Assembly (NCBI GenBank): GCA_945903305.1
Contig: CAMDOA010000021.1
Span: 1 to 37,287 of the forward strand
DNA from: Chitinophaga pinensis
GTDB lineage: Bacteria > Bacteroidota > Bacteroidia > Chitinophagales > UBA10324
Length of the DNA stretch: 37,287 nt
Direction of reading: 5' to 3'
Under the pieces are notes generated by a model. That model saw nothing but the letters and a program-made list of their open reading frames with translations. It ran no database searches and was not told where the DNA came from. The translations under genes were made by a program, and so were the position numbers. Position 1 is the first letter of the stretch. The number at the start of each line of letters is the position of its first letter. This document shows, piece after piece, positions 1 through 8,012 of the stretch.

Positions 1-1105
1 ACTTGCTTTTTACTGATAAGTGACCCCCCATTAACGCAACCAACGATTTAGAAATAGTGAGTCCTAATCCTGTGCCACCAAATTTGCGGTAAGTTTCTTT
101 TGATGCCTGTGAAAAACTTTCGAATATTTTTTCCAGTTGTTCGGGTGTCATTCCGATTCCGGTATCACTTACACTGAATTCAACATTTGCAATATCATTT
201 TCAGTTGATATAACTTTTGCTTCAACAGTTACACTTCCGCTCTCGGTAAATTTTATGGAGTTGCCGGCGAGGTTCATCAACACCTGACCGAGGCGGACAG
301 GATCACCGATTAATGCTTCGGGTAAATCAGATGAAGTTTTTACAATGAAATTTAATTTGTGTTCATCGGCTTTGAAGCGCAGTAATTCATACACATTCTG
401 AATGGTTTCGGCTGGAGAGAAGTCAATTTTTTCCAACTCTAATTTTCCGGCTTCAATTTTACTCATATCGAGAATGTCATTGATAATAACAATGAGATTA
501 TCGGTTGACTTGCGAATGATTTCGAGGTTTCGTTGCTGATTACTTTCCAGATTTTCTTTTAGCAACATTAAAGTCATTCCCTTAATTGCATTCAGCGGAG
601 TGCGGATTTCATGACTCATGTTTGATAAAAACTGTTGCTTGAATTTTTCCGATTGCTCGGCGCGCTCTTTATCAAGTTTAGCATTTATCAAATTTTCTTT
701 TGCAGAAATTCCTTCAATAATTTTATTGTATTCAAGTATGCTTTTAGTGAGCGTAGTTTCAAAATCAGAAAAGTCAATTGGTTTTGTAAGGAAATCAAAC
801 GCACCACGATTCATGGCAGTGCGAATGTTATCCATATCGCCATACGCCGAAACCACTATGGTTTTAAAAGCAGGATCGAGTTCACTTATTTTTGATAACA
901 ACGCCAGCCCATCCATCTCGGGCATATTAATATCGGTAAACACCAATGAAAATTCGCCTTCAGAATTTATTTTGTCCAATGCCTGAATTCCATTGTGTGC
1001 AAACTCAAACTGATATTCGCCTGACGCAATTTTGCGGCGGAATTTCTGCCGGATGAGTTCTTCTAAATCGGGCTCATCATCAACGATAAGAATTCTGGAG
1101 AGCAT
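1..1105 (-). CDS. Response-regulator/histidine kinase hybrid, C-terminus cut by window edge
   Basis: This is a two-component signalling protein reading leftward off the window; 368 codons are visible and the gene is open at base 1. The start ATG at 1105 opens directly into a receiver domain (residues 1-120, [14 protein letters not shown], phospho-acceptor Asp58 in [11 protein letters not shown], Lys in LTKPID). A short helical linker (about 120-155) leads to a HisKA dimerisation domain with the H-box [11 protein letters not shown] (His165), then a HATPase domain with the N-box ([11 protein letters not shown]), DTGIGM and the G2 box GGTGLGL close to the edge. There is no signal peptide or membrane segment in the visible part, so it is probably cytosolic and takes its input through the N-terminal receiver. 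Further receiver or output domains could lie beyond the window. Signal and partner cannot be told from the sequence. Confidence 0.93.
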   Translation of the reverse strand, partial: MLSRILIVDDEPDLEELIRQKFRRKIASGEYQFEFAHNGIQALDKINSEGEFSLVFTDINMPEMDGLALLSKISELDPAFKTIVVSAYGDMDNIRTAMNRGAFDFLTKPIDFSDFETTLTKSILEYNKIIEGISAKENLINAKLDKERAEQSEKFKQQFLSNMSHEIRTPLNAIKGMTLMLLKENLESNQQRNLEIIRKSTDNLIVIINDILDMSKIEAGKLELEKIDFSPAETIQNVYELLRFKADEHKLNFIVKTSSDLPEALIGDPVRLGQVLMNLAGNSIKFTESGSVTVEAKVISTENDIANVEFSVSDTGIGMTPEQLEKIFESFSQASKETYRKFGGTGLGLTISKSLVALMGGHLSVKSK

Positions 1106-1138
1106 TTTTTTTTCCTGTTTCAGATAATTATTTTTTTT

Positions 1139-1187
1139 TCAAAATTCAAAATTCAACATTCAAAATTCAGCATTCAACATTCAACAT
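1139..1187. repeat. Short AT-rich tandem repeat between kinase and M1 peptidase genes
   Basis: The gap between the kinase start and the peptidase stop is filled by about five degenerate copies of a roughly 10-base unit of the form CAAAATTCAA / CAACATTCAA. It is simple-sequence DNA with no ORF. Copy number may vary between strains. No terminator hairpin for the peptidase gene is visible here. Confidence 0.6.
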
Positions 1188-1188
1188 A

Positions 1189-3045
1189 TCAAAGTCCATC
1201 CTTCCAGTTCAACAATTCATCTACACTTTGTCGTGCAACGAAATGATAATTTGGGCGGGCTTGTTTGTAAATTTTCATGGCTAATTCTTTTCCTGCGGTT
1301 GACTTCATCATCTCTTTGTAAAGCGGCATTAAAAATTTACGGCGACCCACTTCAATCAGAAATTTTTCCATGTAAATATAAGCAGGAGAATAGTTGTTTA
1401 TTAAACTTTGTAAAAACCAAGCATCGGCAATTTCAGCATTTCCGGTTGATGAGAATTTGAATATTGTATCCAACTCAGTCATTCTTTCAATGGAAATTTT
1501 TGCCGGAAGTTTATCAATAAAATTTAACCACTGTTGCGTAAACCAATTGGCAGTGCGCAAACTTTTTGGTGAAGCACCATCCATCCACTTTTGAAATTCG
1601 CGATCCACTTCATTGAATTTTTCACTGGCAATCACCGGGCAATTAGCAGGCAATCCGGGCTTGAAAATCCAATCATTCAATTTTATTTTTTCCTCGGCTC
1701 CGGGAAACTGGCTGAACAAATCTTTTTGTATGTAAGATATAAATTTTTCTGTGGTCATTACCTGAAAAGCATGTGAGTCAAAATATTTCCGCAGGAAATT
1801 ATCCAATGCATCGCGACCAATTGTTTTTTCAATTAACAACAACAACGCATACCCTTTTTCATAAGCAATGCTGTTCATTCCATCATCCGGATCCTTGCCA
1901 TCGAGTTTTAATTTAAGGTGAGTGGCATCAGGTGTTTTTTCAAAATCTTTTAATGTCTCCTTCAAATCTTCCATTCCAAGATACGCTTCCATATCGGCGA
2001 AATCTTTTCCATACAATGCCTCGGTAATTCTTCTTTCAAAATAAACAGTGAAACCTTCATTGAGCCAGAAATCGTTCCAGTTGGCGTTGGTTACTAAGTT
2101 GCCGCTCCAGCTATGTGCGAGTTCGTGCGACACCAATGAAACCAATGACCGATCACCTGCAAGAATAGTTGGAGTGGCAAAAGTTAATCGTGGATTTTCC
2201 ATTCCGCCAAATGGAAAACTCGGTGGCAAAACCAACACATCATATTTTCCCCAGCGATAAGGGCCGTATAATTTCTCAGCAGCTTCCAGCATCTTTTGCA
2301 TATCAGCAAATTCGTAAGCCGATTTTTCCAACATAGATGGTTCGGCATACACACCAGTTCTGTCGCCAATGGACTGAAACTTTATATCGCCAACCGACAA
2401 TGCCATCAGGTACGATGGAATGGGATTAGTCATTCTGAAATGATAAATTCCGGTGTTATTTTTTTCTGTTGGATTCTCAGCACTCATGAGCGCCATCATT
2501 TCAACAGGAACTTTTACATCTGCTTCATAAGTAAACCGTATTCCCGGACTATCTTGACACGGAAACAAAGTGCGACCTAAAATGGCCTGGCACTGTGTGA
2601 AAAGAAAAGGTAGTTTTTTTCCGGCTGTTTGTGATTGATCTAACCACTGGCACGCTGCCGATTCAGGTGTTGTGGAATAATAAATGGTAACAACGGTGGT
2701 GTTACTTTTCAGCGGAATAATTAATTCGTGCCCCAAAATTTCATCGTCTTTTCCCCATGAAAATTTCCAGGGATTTTCAATTTCATCAATTGTTACTCTG
2801 TTAATAGTCAGATTTTTTGTGTCGAAGTGAATGGCATCGGCATCGGCACTTTTTTTAATGGTCCATTGTGCTTTTCCTGAAATTGTTTTTTTTCCGAAAT
2901 CAACCGAAATGTTGAGATATAATTTTTGAACCACTGCTTCATCAGGTATGGCAACACTATGTGGATCGAAAGCAAGAACTGGAACGGTAGTAAGAGTGGA
3001 CATGATGAGCAGGAGAATGAATTTTAAATTTTTATAAAGAAACAT
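1189..3045 (-). CDS. Secreted M1 family metallo-aminopeptidase, leukotriene A4 hydrolase type
   Basis: A 618-residue zinc aminopeptidase. The N-terminus is a signal peptide (hydrophobic residues 9-24, ending PVLA), so the enzyme acts in the periplasm or outside the cell. The substrate-binding motif GGMENP is at residues 280-285 and the zinc site HELAH is at 307-311 with the third ligand Glu330 in WLNEG, giving the M1 signature HExxH-18-E. FWLNEGFTVYFERRI and the C-terminal helical domain are typical of LTA4H-like bacterial enzymes (such as cold-active aminopeptidase ColAP), and the length is normal for that subfamily. It removes N-terminal residues from peptides; epoxide hydrolase activity cannot be inferred. 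DedA lies 61 bases upstream on the same strand, but a promoter-like TACTTTTG in that gap suggests separate transcription. Confidence 0.93.
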   Translation of the reverse strand: MFLYKNLKFILLLIMSTLTTVPVLAFDPHSVAIPDEAVVQKLYLNISVDFGKKTISGKAQWTIKKSADADAIHFDTKNLTINRVTIDEIENPWKFSWGKDDEILGHELIIPLKSNTTVVTIYYSTTPESAACQWLDQSQTAGKKLPFLFTQCQAILGRTLFPCQDSPGIRFTYEADVKVPVEMMALMSAENPTEKNNTGIYHFRMTNPIPSYLMALSVGDIKFQSIGDRTGVYAEPSMLEKSAYEFADMQKMLEAAEKLYGPYRWGKYDVLVLPPSFPFGGMENPRLTFATPTILAGDRSLVSLVSHELAHSWSGNLVTNANWNDFWLNEGFTVYFERRITEALYGKDFADMEAYLGMEDLKETLKDFEKTPDATHLKLKLDGKDPDDGMNSIAYEKGYALLLLIEKTIGRDALDNFLRKYFDSHAFQVMTTEKFISYIQKDLFSQFPGAEEKIKLNDWIFKPGLPANCPVIASEKFNEVDREFQKWMDGASPKSLRTANWFTQQWLNFIDKLPAKISIERMTELDTIFKFSSTGNAEIADAWFLQSLINNYSPAYIYMEKFLIEVGRRKFLMPLYKEMMKSTAGKELAMKIYKQARPNYHFVARQSVDELLNWKDGL

Positions 3046-3069
3046 TTTTACTTTTTTAAATCAGGTGTT

Positions 3070-3077
3070 CAAAAGTA
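3070..3077 (-). promoter_or_regulatory. Putative -7 element for the M1 peptidase gene
   Basis: On the minus strand the sequence TACTTTTG matches the Bacteroidota -7 consensus TAnnTTTG and would place the transcript start about 18 bases before the ATG at 3045. No TTG is found at the expected -33 spacing, so the call rests on the -7 box and its position only. Confidence 0.35.
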
Positions 3078-3106
3078 ACTGATGAAGTGAAACATTGAAT
3101 TGCAAT

Positions 3107-3787
3107 TTATTTTTCTGATTCCGGAAATTGTGCTTTTAATTTTTTCTGTTTGCGCCGTTCCTTAATCACTTTGTAAATCACAGGGGTTGTAATTCCAATC
3201 ACCATGGCAAGAATGATGTATTCCAGATTATGCTGTACAAACTGAATCTTTCCTAGAAAAAAACCGGCACCACCAATGGGAAGTACCCATAGTACAGCAC
3301 CGAAAGTGCTATAAAAGAAAAACCTGCGGAATGGTAAATCAATTACACCGGCAACTATGGGCGCAAAAGTTCTGATGATGGGCAAAAACCGGCCAAGCAC
3401 CAATGCCATTCCTCCATAGCGGCCATAAAAAGTTTCGGCGGTGGTTACATATTCTTTTCTGAAAAAAATAGTGTCTTTTCGTTTCATCAATAAGCTTCCG
3501 GTTCTTTTTCCAAACCAGTAGCCAACCATGTTTCCTAAAATTGCTGACAAAATCATGAGCGATAAAACCATGCTCCAGTGATAGGGCAGTGCACCGGTTG
3601 CAGTGAGCACACCGGCAGTAAACACCAGCGAATCGCCGGGAAAGAAAAAGCAAAAGAACAAACCGGTTTCGGCAAAAATGGTGAGGCACAAAATGGTAAT
3701 GCCGCCATAACGGATAACTGCTTCGGGATTAAAAATAGATCCCGGATCGTTTTGTATCTGCTGAATAAATTGCCTGATTTCGTCCAT
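3107..3787 (-). CDS. DedA family inner-membrane protein
   Basis: A polytopic membrane protein of the DedA/SNARE-associated (VTT) family, 226 residues from the ATG at 3787. An in-frame TTG at 3805 would add six residues but is less likely. Family marks are AETGLFF followed by FPGDSLVFTAG (acidic Glu40 and Asp52 in ATG numbering) and the motif GRFLPIIRTFAPIVAG with Arg133 and Arg139. The C-terminus is basic (ERRKQKKLK) and cytoplasmic in the usual topology. Known members are proton-motive-force dependent and some recycle undecaprenyl phosphate or phosphatidylethanolamine across the inner membrane; the substrate here is not determined. The gene stands alone, with M1 peptidase downstream and about a kilobase of gene-free DNA upstream. 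Confidence 0.92.
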   Translation of the reverse strand: MDEIRQFIQQIQNDPGSIFNPEAVIRYGGITILCLTIFAETGLFFCFFFPGDSLVFTAGVLTATGALPYHWSMVLSLMILSAILGNMVGYWFGKRTGSLLMKRKDTIFFRKEYVTTAETFYGRYGGMALVLGRFLPIIRTFAPIVAGVIDLPFRRFFFYSTFGAVLWVLPIGGAGFFLGKIQFVQHNLEYIILAMVIGITTPVIYKVIKERRKQKKLKAQFPESEK

Positions 3788-3954
3788 CGTAAAATCGGTT
3801 GGCAATGTAGCTTTTTTGTTTTAATAGAAAATGAAAAAAATAAAAAATATGGATGTGATAAAATGAATGATAAATTTTTTTTGGGGAAAAGAATAAAGAT
3901 GGGGCTGGTTTGCGTTTATGGGTTTGGTGGAACGCGGGTTTGCCTTTGCTGCAG

Positions 3955-3969
3955 TCCGCCTTTGGCGGA
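3955..3969. repeat. GC-rich hairpin inside a compositionally odd stretch (3901-4020)
   Basis: TCCGCC-TTT-GGCGGA is a perfect 6-bp stem with a 3-base loop. It sits in about 120 bases that are much richer in G and C than the surrounding DNA, with recurring GGTTTGCG / GGGTTTGC / GGGTTTTGCG strings. There is no ORF and no T-run, so it is not a convincing terminator; it may be a remnant of an interspersed repeat. Confidence 0.45.
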
Positions 3970-4030
3970 TGGGTTTTGCGTTAGAGCGTTTTTGTTAGGT
4001 CGCAGGGTGCTCATTTTACGGATTCAATTC

Positions 4031-4313
4031 ACAACACTTTCCATGATTTCAATAGTGGTACCCGTTCTCTGAATCATACTCTTCGTCATTTCAATAGTGG
4101 TATTGGTACTACGGATACAACTCTCCATTATTTCAGTAGTGGTATTGAAACATTGCATACCACTTTCCGGAATTCGGATAGTGGTATCCAAACTCTGCAT
4201 AGTACTATCCAAACTTTTCATAGTGGTATCGGGAATCTGGATAGTACTATCCGAATTCAAAATAGTACTATCCAAATTCAAAATAGTACTATTTCATTTT
4301 CAAATAGTGCTTT
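4031..4313. repeat. 21-bp phased array with palindromic core ATAGTACTAT / ATAGTGGTAT
   Basis: Fourteen consecutive units start every 21 bases without slip: 4031, 4052, 4073, 4094, 4115, 4136, 4157, 4178, 4199, 4220, 4241, 4262, 4283 and 4304. The 10-base core is a perfect palindrome, ATAGTACTAT, in four units (4199, 4241, 4262, 4283), ATAGTGGTAT in four (4094, 4178, 4220 and, with one change, 4136), and degenerate elsewhere. GG-type and other units alternate over much of the left part, giving a 42-base superperiod. The unit lacks stops, so several frames on both strands stay open for about 250 bases and encode heptads such as xxxDSTI; the minus-strand reading (4024-4281) begins at TTG and has no recognisable start region. 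I treat it as noncoding satellite-like DNA or a binding-site array, without excluding a heptad-repeat peptide. Confidence 0.85.
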
Positions 4314-4805
4314 TTTAGTTAAAAAATTAACAATTCAGTTTATAATCCATAAATTATAACATCATTGACAGCCATTATTCAAGAACTCAAAAACAATTTA
4401 TTGCATTTAAAAAAGGTATCAATTTAAACAATACCCGAAGGGCTTTAAGTGGCACCGCCTAACACCCGGCATTTTCACAAATAAAGGAATTGTGAATAAT
4501 GATTTATGATTTTAGATTTATGAAGACTTCAACTCCCTCAGTGTCTCCTTAAGCATTTGCCTTTTCGCTAATTGCAATCCTCGCTTCTTATCGTTCTTAA
4601 TAGCAAAGGTCTCAGCGCTTTCACCTCTGTGTCCTTTCACTGCACATTCCATTGCTTGGGGAAACACAGAGGGAGGAGGAGTTATTCAAAATCGCAGCCA
4701 CGCATACTGGATTATACAGTAAATTAAATTTAGTACTATTGACCTTTCAACCGCAATAACCATTACCTTAGAAATACATTTTGTTAATTTTAAACATCAA
4801 AAATC
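4314..4805. other. Gene-free stretch upstream of the LRR gene
   Basis: No ORF, tRNA or strong hairpin is seen. Bases 4325-4430 are very AT-rich. Bases 4430-4480 contain a small GC-richer patch (CCCGAAGGG). Bases 4520-4680, read on the minus strand, resemble the degenerate noncoding text often found between Bacteroidota genes (CACAGAGGTGAAAGC, CTCTGTGTTTCC). The last 100 bases are the AT-rich leader of the LRR gene; TACATTTTG at about 4777 resembles a -7 box with one extra base, with no good -33 partner. Confidence 0.5.
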
Positions 4806-6615
4806 ATGAAAGCAAAACTACTTCTTGCAACTACTTTCTTACTTACAAATCTTGCGACTTTAAGCGCTCAAAATGTAAACATTCCCGACCCCCGCTTTTA
4901 AAGCGGCCTTGGTTGGAAATGCATTTATAAACACTAGTGGTGATGCTGAAATTCAGCTCTCAGAAGCCACTGCTTATTCAGGCTCTTTATCGGTAAACAA
5001 CTTAGTAATTTCAGAACTAACAGGCATTGAAGCTTTTACAACTCTTACTAATTTGAATTGTTCCAATAATCCATTAACAAGTTTGGATGTGTCTGCTAAT
5101 ACAGCTCTTACTTCGTTGATTTGCGGCAGTAATCAATTAACAAGTTTGGATGTATCTGCTAATACAGCTCTTACTTTATTGAATTGTCCCTATAATCAAT
5201 TAACAAGTTTGGATGTGTCTGCTAATACTGCTCTTTCAACTTTGTATTGTTACAATAATCAATTAACAAGTTTGGATGTGTCGGCTAATACAGCTCTTTC
5301 AACTTTGCGTTGTTACAATAATCAATTAACAAGTTTGGATGTGTCTGCTTGTACAGCTCTTTCTACTTTGTACTGCTTAAATAATCAATTACCAAGTTTG
5401 GATGTGTCTGCTAATACAGCGCTTACTGAGTTGCAATGTTCCAGTAATCAATTAACAAGTTTGGATGTGTCGGCTAATACAATCCTTAATTGGCTCGAAT
5501 GTTACAATAATCAATTAACAAGTTTGGATGTGTCGGCTAATACAGACCTTAATTATTTGGATTGTGACACTAATCAATTAACAAGTTTGAATTTGCCTGC
5601 CAGTACAGCTCTTGAAGGGTTGCATTGCGCGGAAAATCAATTAACAAGTTTGGATGTGTCGGCTACTACAGCTCTTGCTGCTTTGTATTGCGGCAATAAT
5701 CAATTTACAAGTTTGGATGTTTCTGCTTGTACAGCTCTTTATACTTTTTACTGCTTAAATAATCAATTAACAAGTTTGGATGTGTCTGCTAATACAGTTC
5801 TTGGTAGTTTGCGTTGCGAGGATAATCAATTACCAAGTTTGAATTTGTCTGCTAATACAGATCTTTTTAATTTGTCATGCGCCAATAATCAAATAACAAG
5901 TTTGAATGTGTCGGCTAATACAGCTCTTGCTGAGTTGCAATGTTCCAATAATCAATTATCAAGTTTGGATGTGTCGGCTAATACAGCTCTTTTTAATTTG
6001 TCATGCGCCAATAATCAATTAACAAGTTTGAATGTGTCGGCTAATACAGCACTTATTACTTTGTCTTGCGCTAATAATCAATTAACAAGTTTGGATGTGT
6101 CTGCTAATACAGCTCTTACTACTTTGTCTTGCGCCAATAATCAATTAACAAGTTTGAATGTGTCGGCTAATACAGACCTTATTACTTTGTCTTGCGCTAA
6201 TAATCAAATAACAAGTTTGAATGTACAGAATGGCAATAATGCAAATTTCTATTCTTTTTTGGCAACCAGTAACCTCGGGTTAAGCTGTGTGCAAGTGGAT
6301 GATACCACCTATATGAACACCAACTGGCCGAATGCAATAGATGCATCTGCAAGTTACAGCACTAACTGTATAATTGGTAATATAGGCTACACTACCAATC
6401 CCGATATCGTTGCATACCCTAATCCAACAACAGATATATTATATTTATCAGATTTCTGCAATGTGATACTCACTGACATAATCGGCAAAGTAATTCTTGA
6501 AAAACAACATGTGAAGGTACTGGATATTTCCAATCAAGCCGCAGGTATGTATTCCATTTTGCTCAGTGATAGGAATGGAAAATTTATTCAACGAATGAAA
6601 GTAATTAAAGAATAG
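4806..6615 (+). CDS. Secreted leucine-rich repeat protein with T9SS type A sorting domain, apparent frameshift
   Basis: The natural start is ATG 4806, encoding a signal peptide (MKAKLLLATTFLLTN...LSAQ) followed by NVNIPDP. The frame then hits TAA at 4899-4901. Removing one C from the C-run 4889-4893 restores IPDPAFKAALVGNAFINTSGD, the usual start of this LRR family, and joins the 568-codon frame ending at 6615. The body has 18 full 21-residue LRRs (NQLTSLDVSANTALTTLSC type), then a cysteine-bearing cap and a C-terminal sorting domain (VAYPNPTTDILYLSD ... GMYSILLSD ... MKVIKE) that directs export by the type IX system and cell-surface attachment. As written the signal peptide is separated from the body. 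This is a phase-off allele, a pseudogene or a sequencing error. The LRR frame has no ATG near its beginning, only TTG 4909. A hairpin terminator follows. Confidence 0.85.
5068..6201 (+). repeat. Eighteen 63-bp tandem repeats within the LRR gene
   Basis: Eighteen consecutive 63-base units (21 codons each) run from Asn codon 5068 to 6201, with a partial nineteenth beginning at 6202. The segment AATCAATTAACAAGTTTGGA is almost invariant between units, while the codons for the 6-8 residues after TALx vary. High DNA identity makes copy-number change by recombination or replication slippage likely, and makes the region prone to assembly collapse. Confidence 0.93.
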
Positions 6616-6657
6616 CATAGACTTTAAAAGCACAAAAAAAGGGACACTTCAGTCAAA

Positions 6658-6685
6658 GCAGGGTCTTCCAGAAAGGAGACCCTGC
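6658..6685. terminator. Bidirectional terminator between LRR gene and ribD
   Basis: GCAGGGTCT (6658-6666) pairs perfectly with AGACCCTGC (6677-6685); the stem can extend inwards by TCC/GGA with a one-base bulge. It lies between two convergent genes, with an AT-rich tail on the right and, for the minus strand, a run of seven T after CCC on the left. It could terminate both. Confidence 0.75.
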
Positions 6686-6687
6686 GA

Positions 6688-7728
6688 TTAAAAATTATTT
6701 ACCACCATCAATTCATCCTCACCAACCAAAATAATTTCAGTATTAAAATTTCCGGTTTCAAGCACAGGTGCTTTAATTCCATACACTAATTTTTTCGGAG
6801 CGGTAAATATTCGTGCTTCATCCCACAAATTTTCGTCAATAAATTTTTGCAGCGTGGTGGTTCCGCCTTCAATTATTATGGATTGAATTTTTTTCGAATA
6901 CAGGTGAGCCAGTAGTTGATGGAGAATGGGGTTTTTGAAGTTTAATTTTACAAATGATATATTTTTCTGCTCTTCAGTTTTTATTGAATTGAAAATGATG
7001 GTTGGTGTTTCACGATCAAATAAATTCAAACTTTCGGGTAGCAACAATTTTGAATCAATCACAATCCGTACTGGGTTTTTCCCTTCCCATAATCTCACAT
7101 TCAGTTGCGGGTTATCAGTTAGGGCAGTTTCTTTTCCCACTAAAATAGCTTGCTCTTCGCTGCGCCACTTGTGCACTAATTCCTGTGCCTGATCACCGGA
7201 AATCTGAAACCGTTCTTTCGTAACAGGTGCTATAAAACCATCAGCCGTTTGCGCCCACTTTAAAATAATGAATGATCTTTTTTGTTCATGAAAAGTAAAA
7301 AACCGGCGGTTCAGTTTTCGTCCTTCTTCTTTTAAAACATCAGTGACCACTTCAATTCCTGCCGCTCTTAATTTTTCAATTCCCCTTCCTGAAACTAATG
7401 AATTCGGATCTGTATTCGAAATAAAAACTTTTCTGATTCCTTTCTGAATAATTAAATCAACACACGGTGGAGTTTTACCAAAGTGTGAACAAGGTTCCAG
7501 ATTAACATATAATTCAGAGGAAGAAATTAATCCGGGATAATTTTTTTCAGCATCAATTATCGCATTCACTTCAGCATGTGCTTTACCGAATTCATGATGA
7601 TAACCTTCGCCAATAATTTTTTCATTGTGCACCAGCACAGCACCCACCAACGGATTGGGCGCCACATTTCCCAATCCTGATTTTGCCAGATCAAAACAAC
7701 GATGAATAAAATTTTCGGAAGCGGTCAT
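6688..7728 (-). CDS. ribD: Bifunctional riboflavin biosynthesis deaminase/reductase RibD
   Basis: This enzyme performs the second and third steps of riboflavin synthesis: zinc-dependent deamination of the diaminopyrimidine and NADPH-dependent reduction of the ribosyl side chain. The N-terminal deaminase domain (residues 1-145) has the zinc site HAEVNAI (His51, proton-transfer Glu53) and PCSHFGKTPPC (Cys80 and Cys89). The reductase domain (about 150-345) begins IILKWAQTADGFIAP and contains IIIEGGTTTLQKF. Length is normal (346 residues). I chose ATG 7728; the longer reading to 7740 uses GTG and would overlap the promoter -7 box. No other rib genes are adjacent. Confidence 0.95.
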   Translation of the reverse strand: MTASENFIHRCFDLAKSGLGNVAPNPLVGAVLVHNEKIIGEGYHHEFGKAHAEVNAIIDAEKNYPGLISSSELYVNLEPCSHFGKTPPCVDLIIQKGIRKVFISNTDPNSLVSGRGIEKLRAAGIEVVTDVLKEEGRKLNRRFFTFHEQKRSFIILKWAQTADGFIAPVTKERFQISGDQAQELVHKWRSEEQAILVGKETALTDNPQLNVRLWEGKNPVRIVIDSKLLLPESLNLFDRETPTIIFNSIKTEEQKNISFVKLNFKNPILHQLLAHLYSKKIQSIIIEGGTTTLQKFIDENLWDEARIFTAPKKLVYGIKAPVLETGNFNTEIILVGEDELMVVNNF

Positions 7729-7739
7729 ATTAAAAAACA

Positions 7740-7747
7740 CAAATCTA
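7740..7747 (-). promoter_or_regulatory. Putative -7 element for ribD
   Basis: Minus-strand TAGATTTG is an exact match to TAnnTTTG, which would put the transcript start about 5 bases before ATG 7728 and outside the GTG-initiated reading. The -33 position has CTT rather than TTG. Confidence 0.4.
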
Positions 7748-8012
7748 AAAATGTAATGGCTGCAGAAGTAAAATGCAGTTGAGTTTTTTAAGTTTTACTA
7801 TTTGAAAAAAACCATTTAAAATTTCATCCTCGCGTTTTTACTGCTTTTCAGGACTAATACAACAATCGGGGTTTTTATAATTCTGACTAAGTTATTTACC
7901 GGTTCAGCCTGTTTTATTTCCCGAAGCTTAAAGTGAAACTAAATTCGTGAAACATTATTGAAACCATTCGTAAAACACACTACAATGATTGCGTGCCGTG
8001 TTGAAATTATAA

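Noticed and set aside
618-986. Plus-strand ORFs of 122 and 86 codons
   Set aside because: They lie entirely opposite the receiver and HisKA domains of the sensor kinase, whose motifs are intact on the minus strand.
3788-3805. TTG start adding six residues to DedA
   Set aside because: ATG 3787 is adjacent and gives a normal DedA N-terminus.
4024-4281. Minus-strand 85-codon ORF of heptads (xxxDSTI)
   Set aside because: Begins at TTG, has no recognisable start region, and several other frames on both strands are equally open because the 21-bp unit lacks stops. Kept as a repeat and discussed as a finding rather than called a gene.
4097-4359. Plus-strand ORFs of 73 and 68 codons over the 21-bp array
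   Set aside because: Same reason: openness follows from the repeat period, and no start signal or family is visible.
4889-4901. Programmed ribosomal frameshift in the LRR gene
   Set aside because: No stimulatory structure or known slippery heptamer is evident and the family is not known for recoding; an indel is the simpler reading.
5068-6201. CRISPR array
   Set aside because: The 63-bp units are codon-phased LRRs inside a long frame with no unique spacers.
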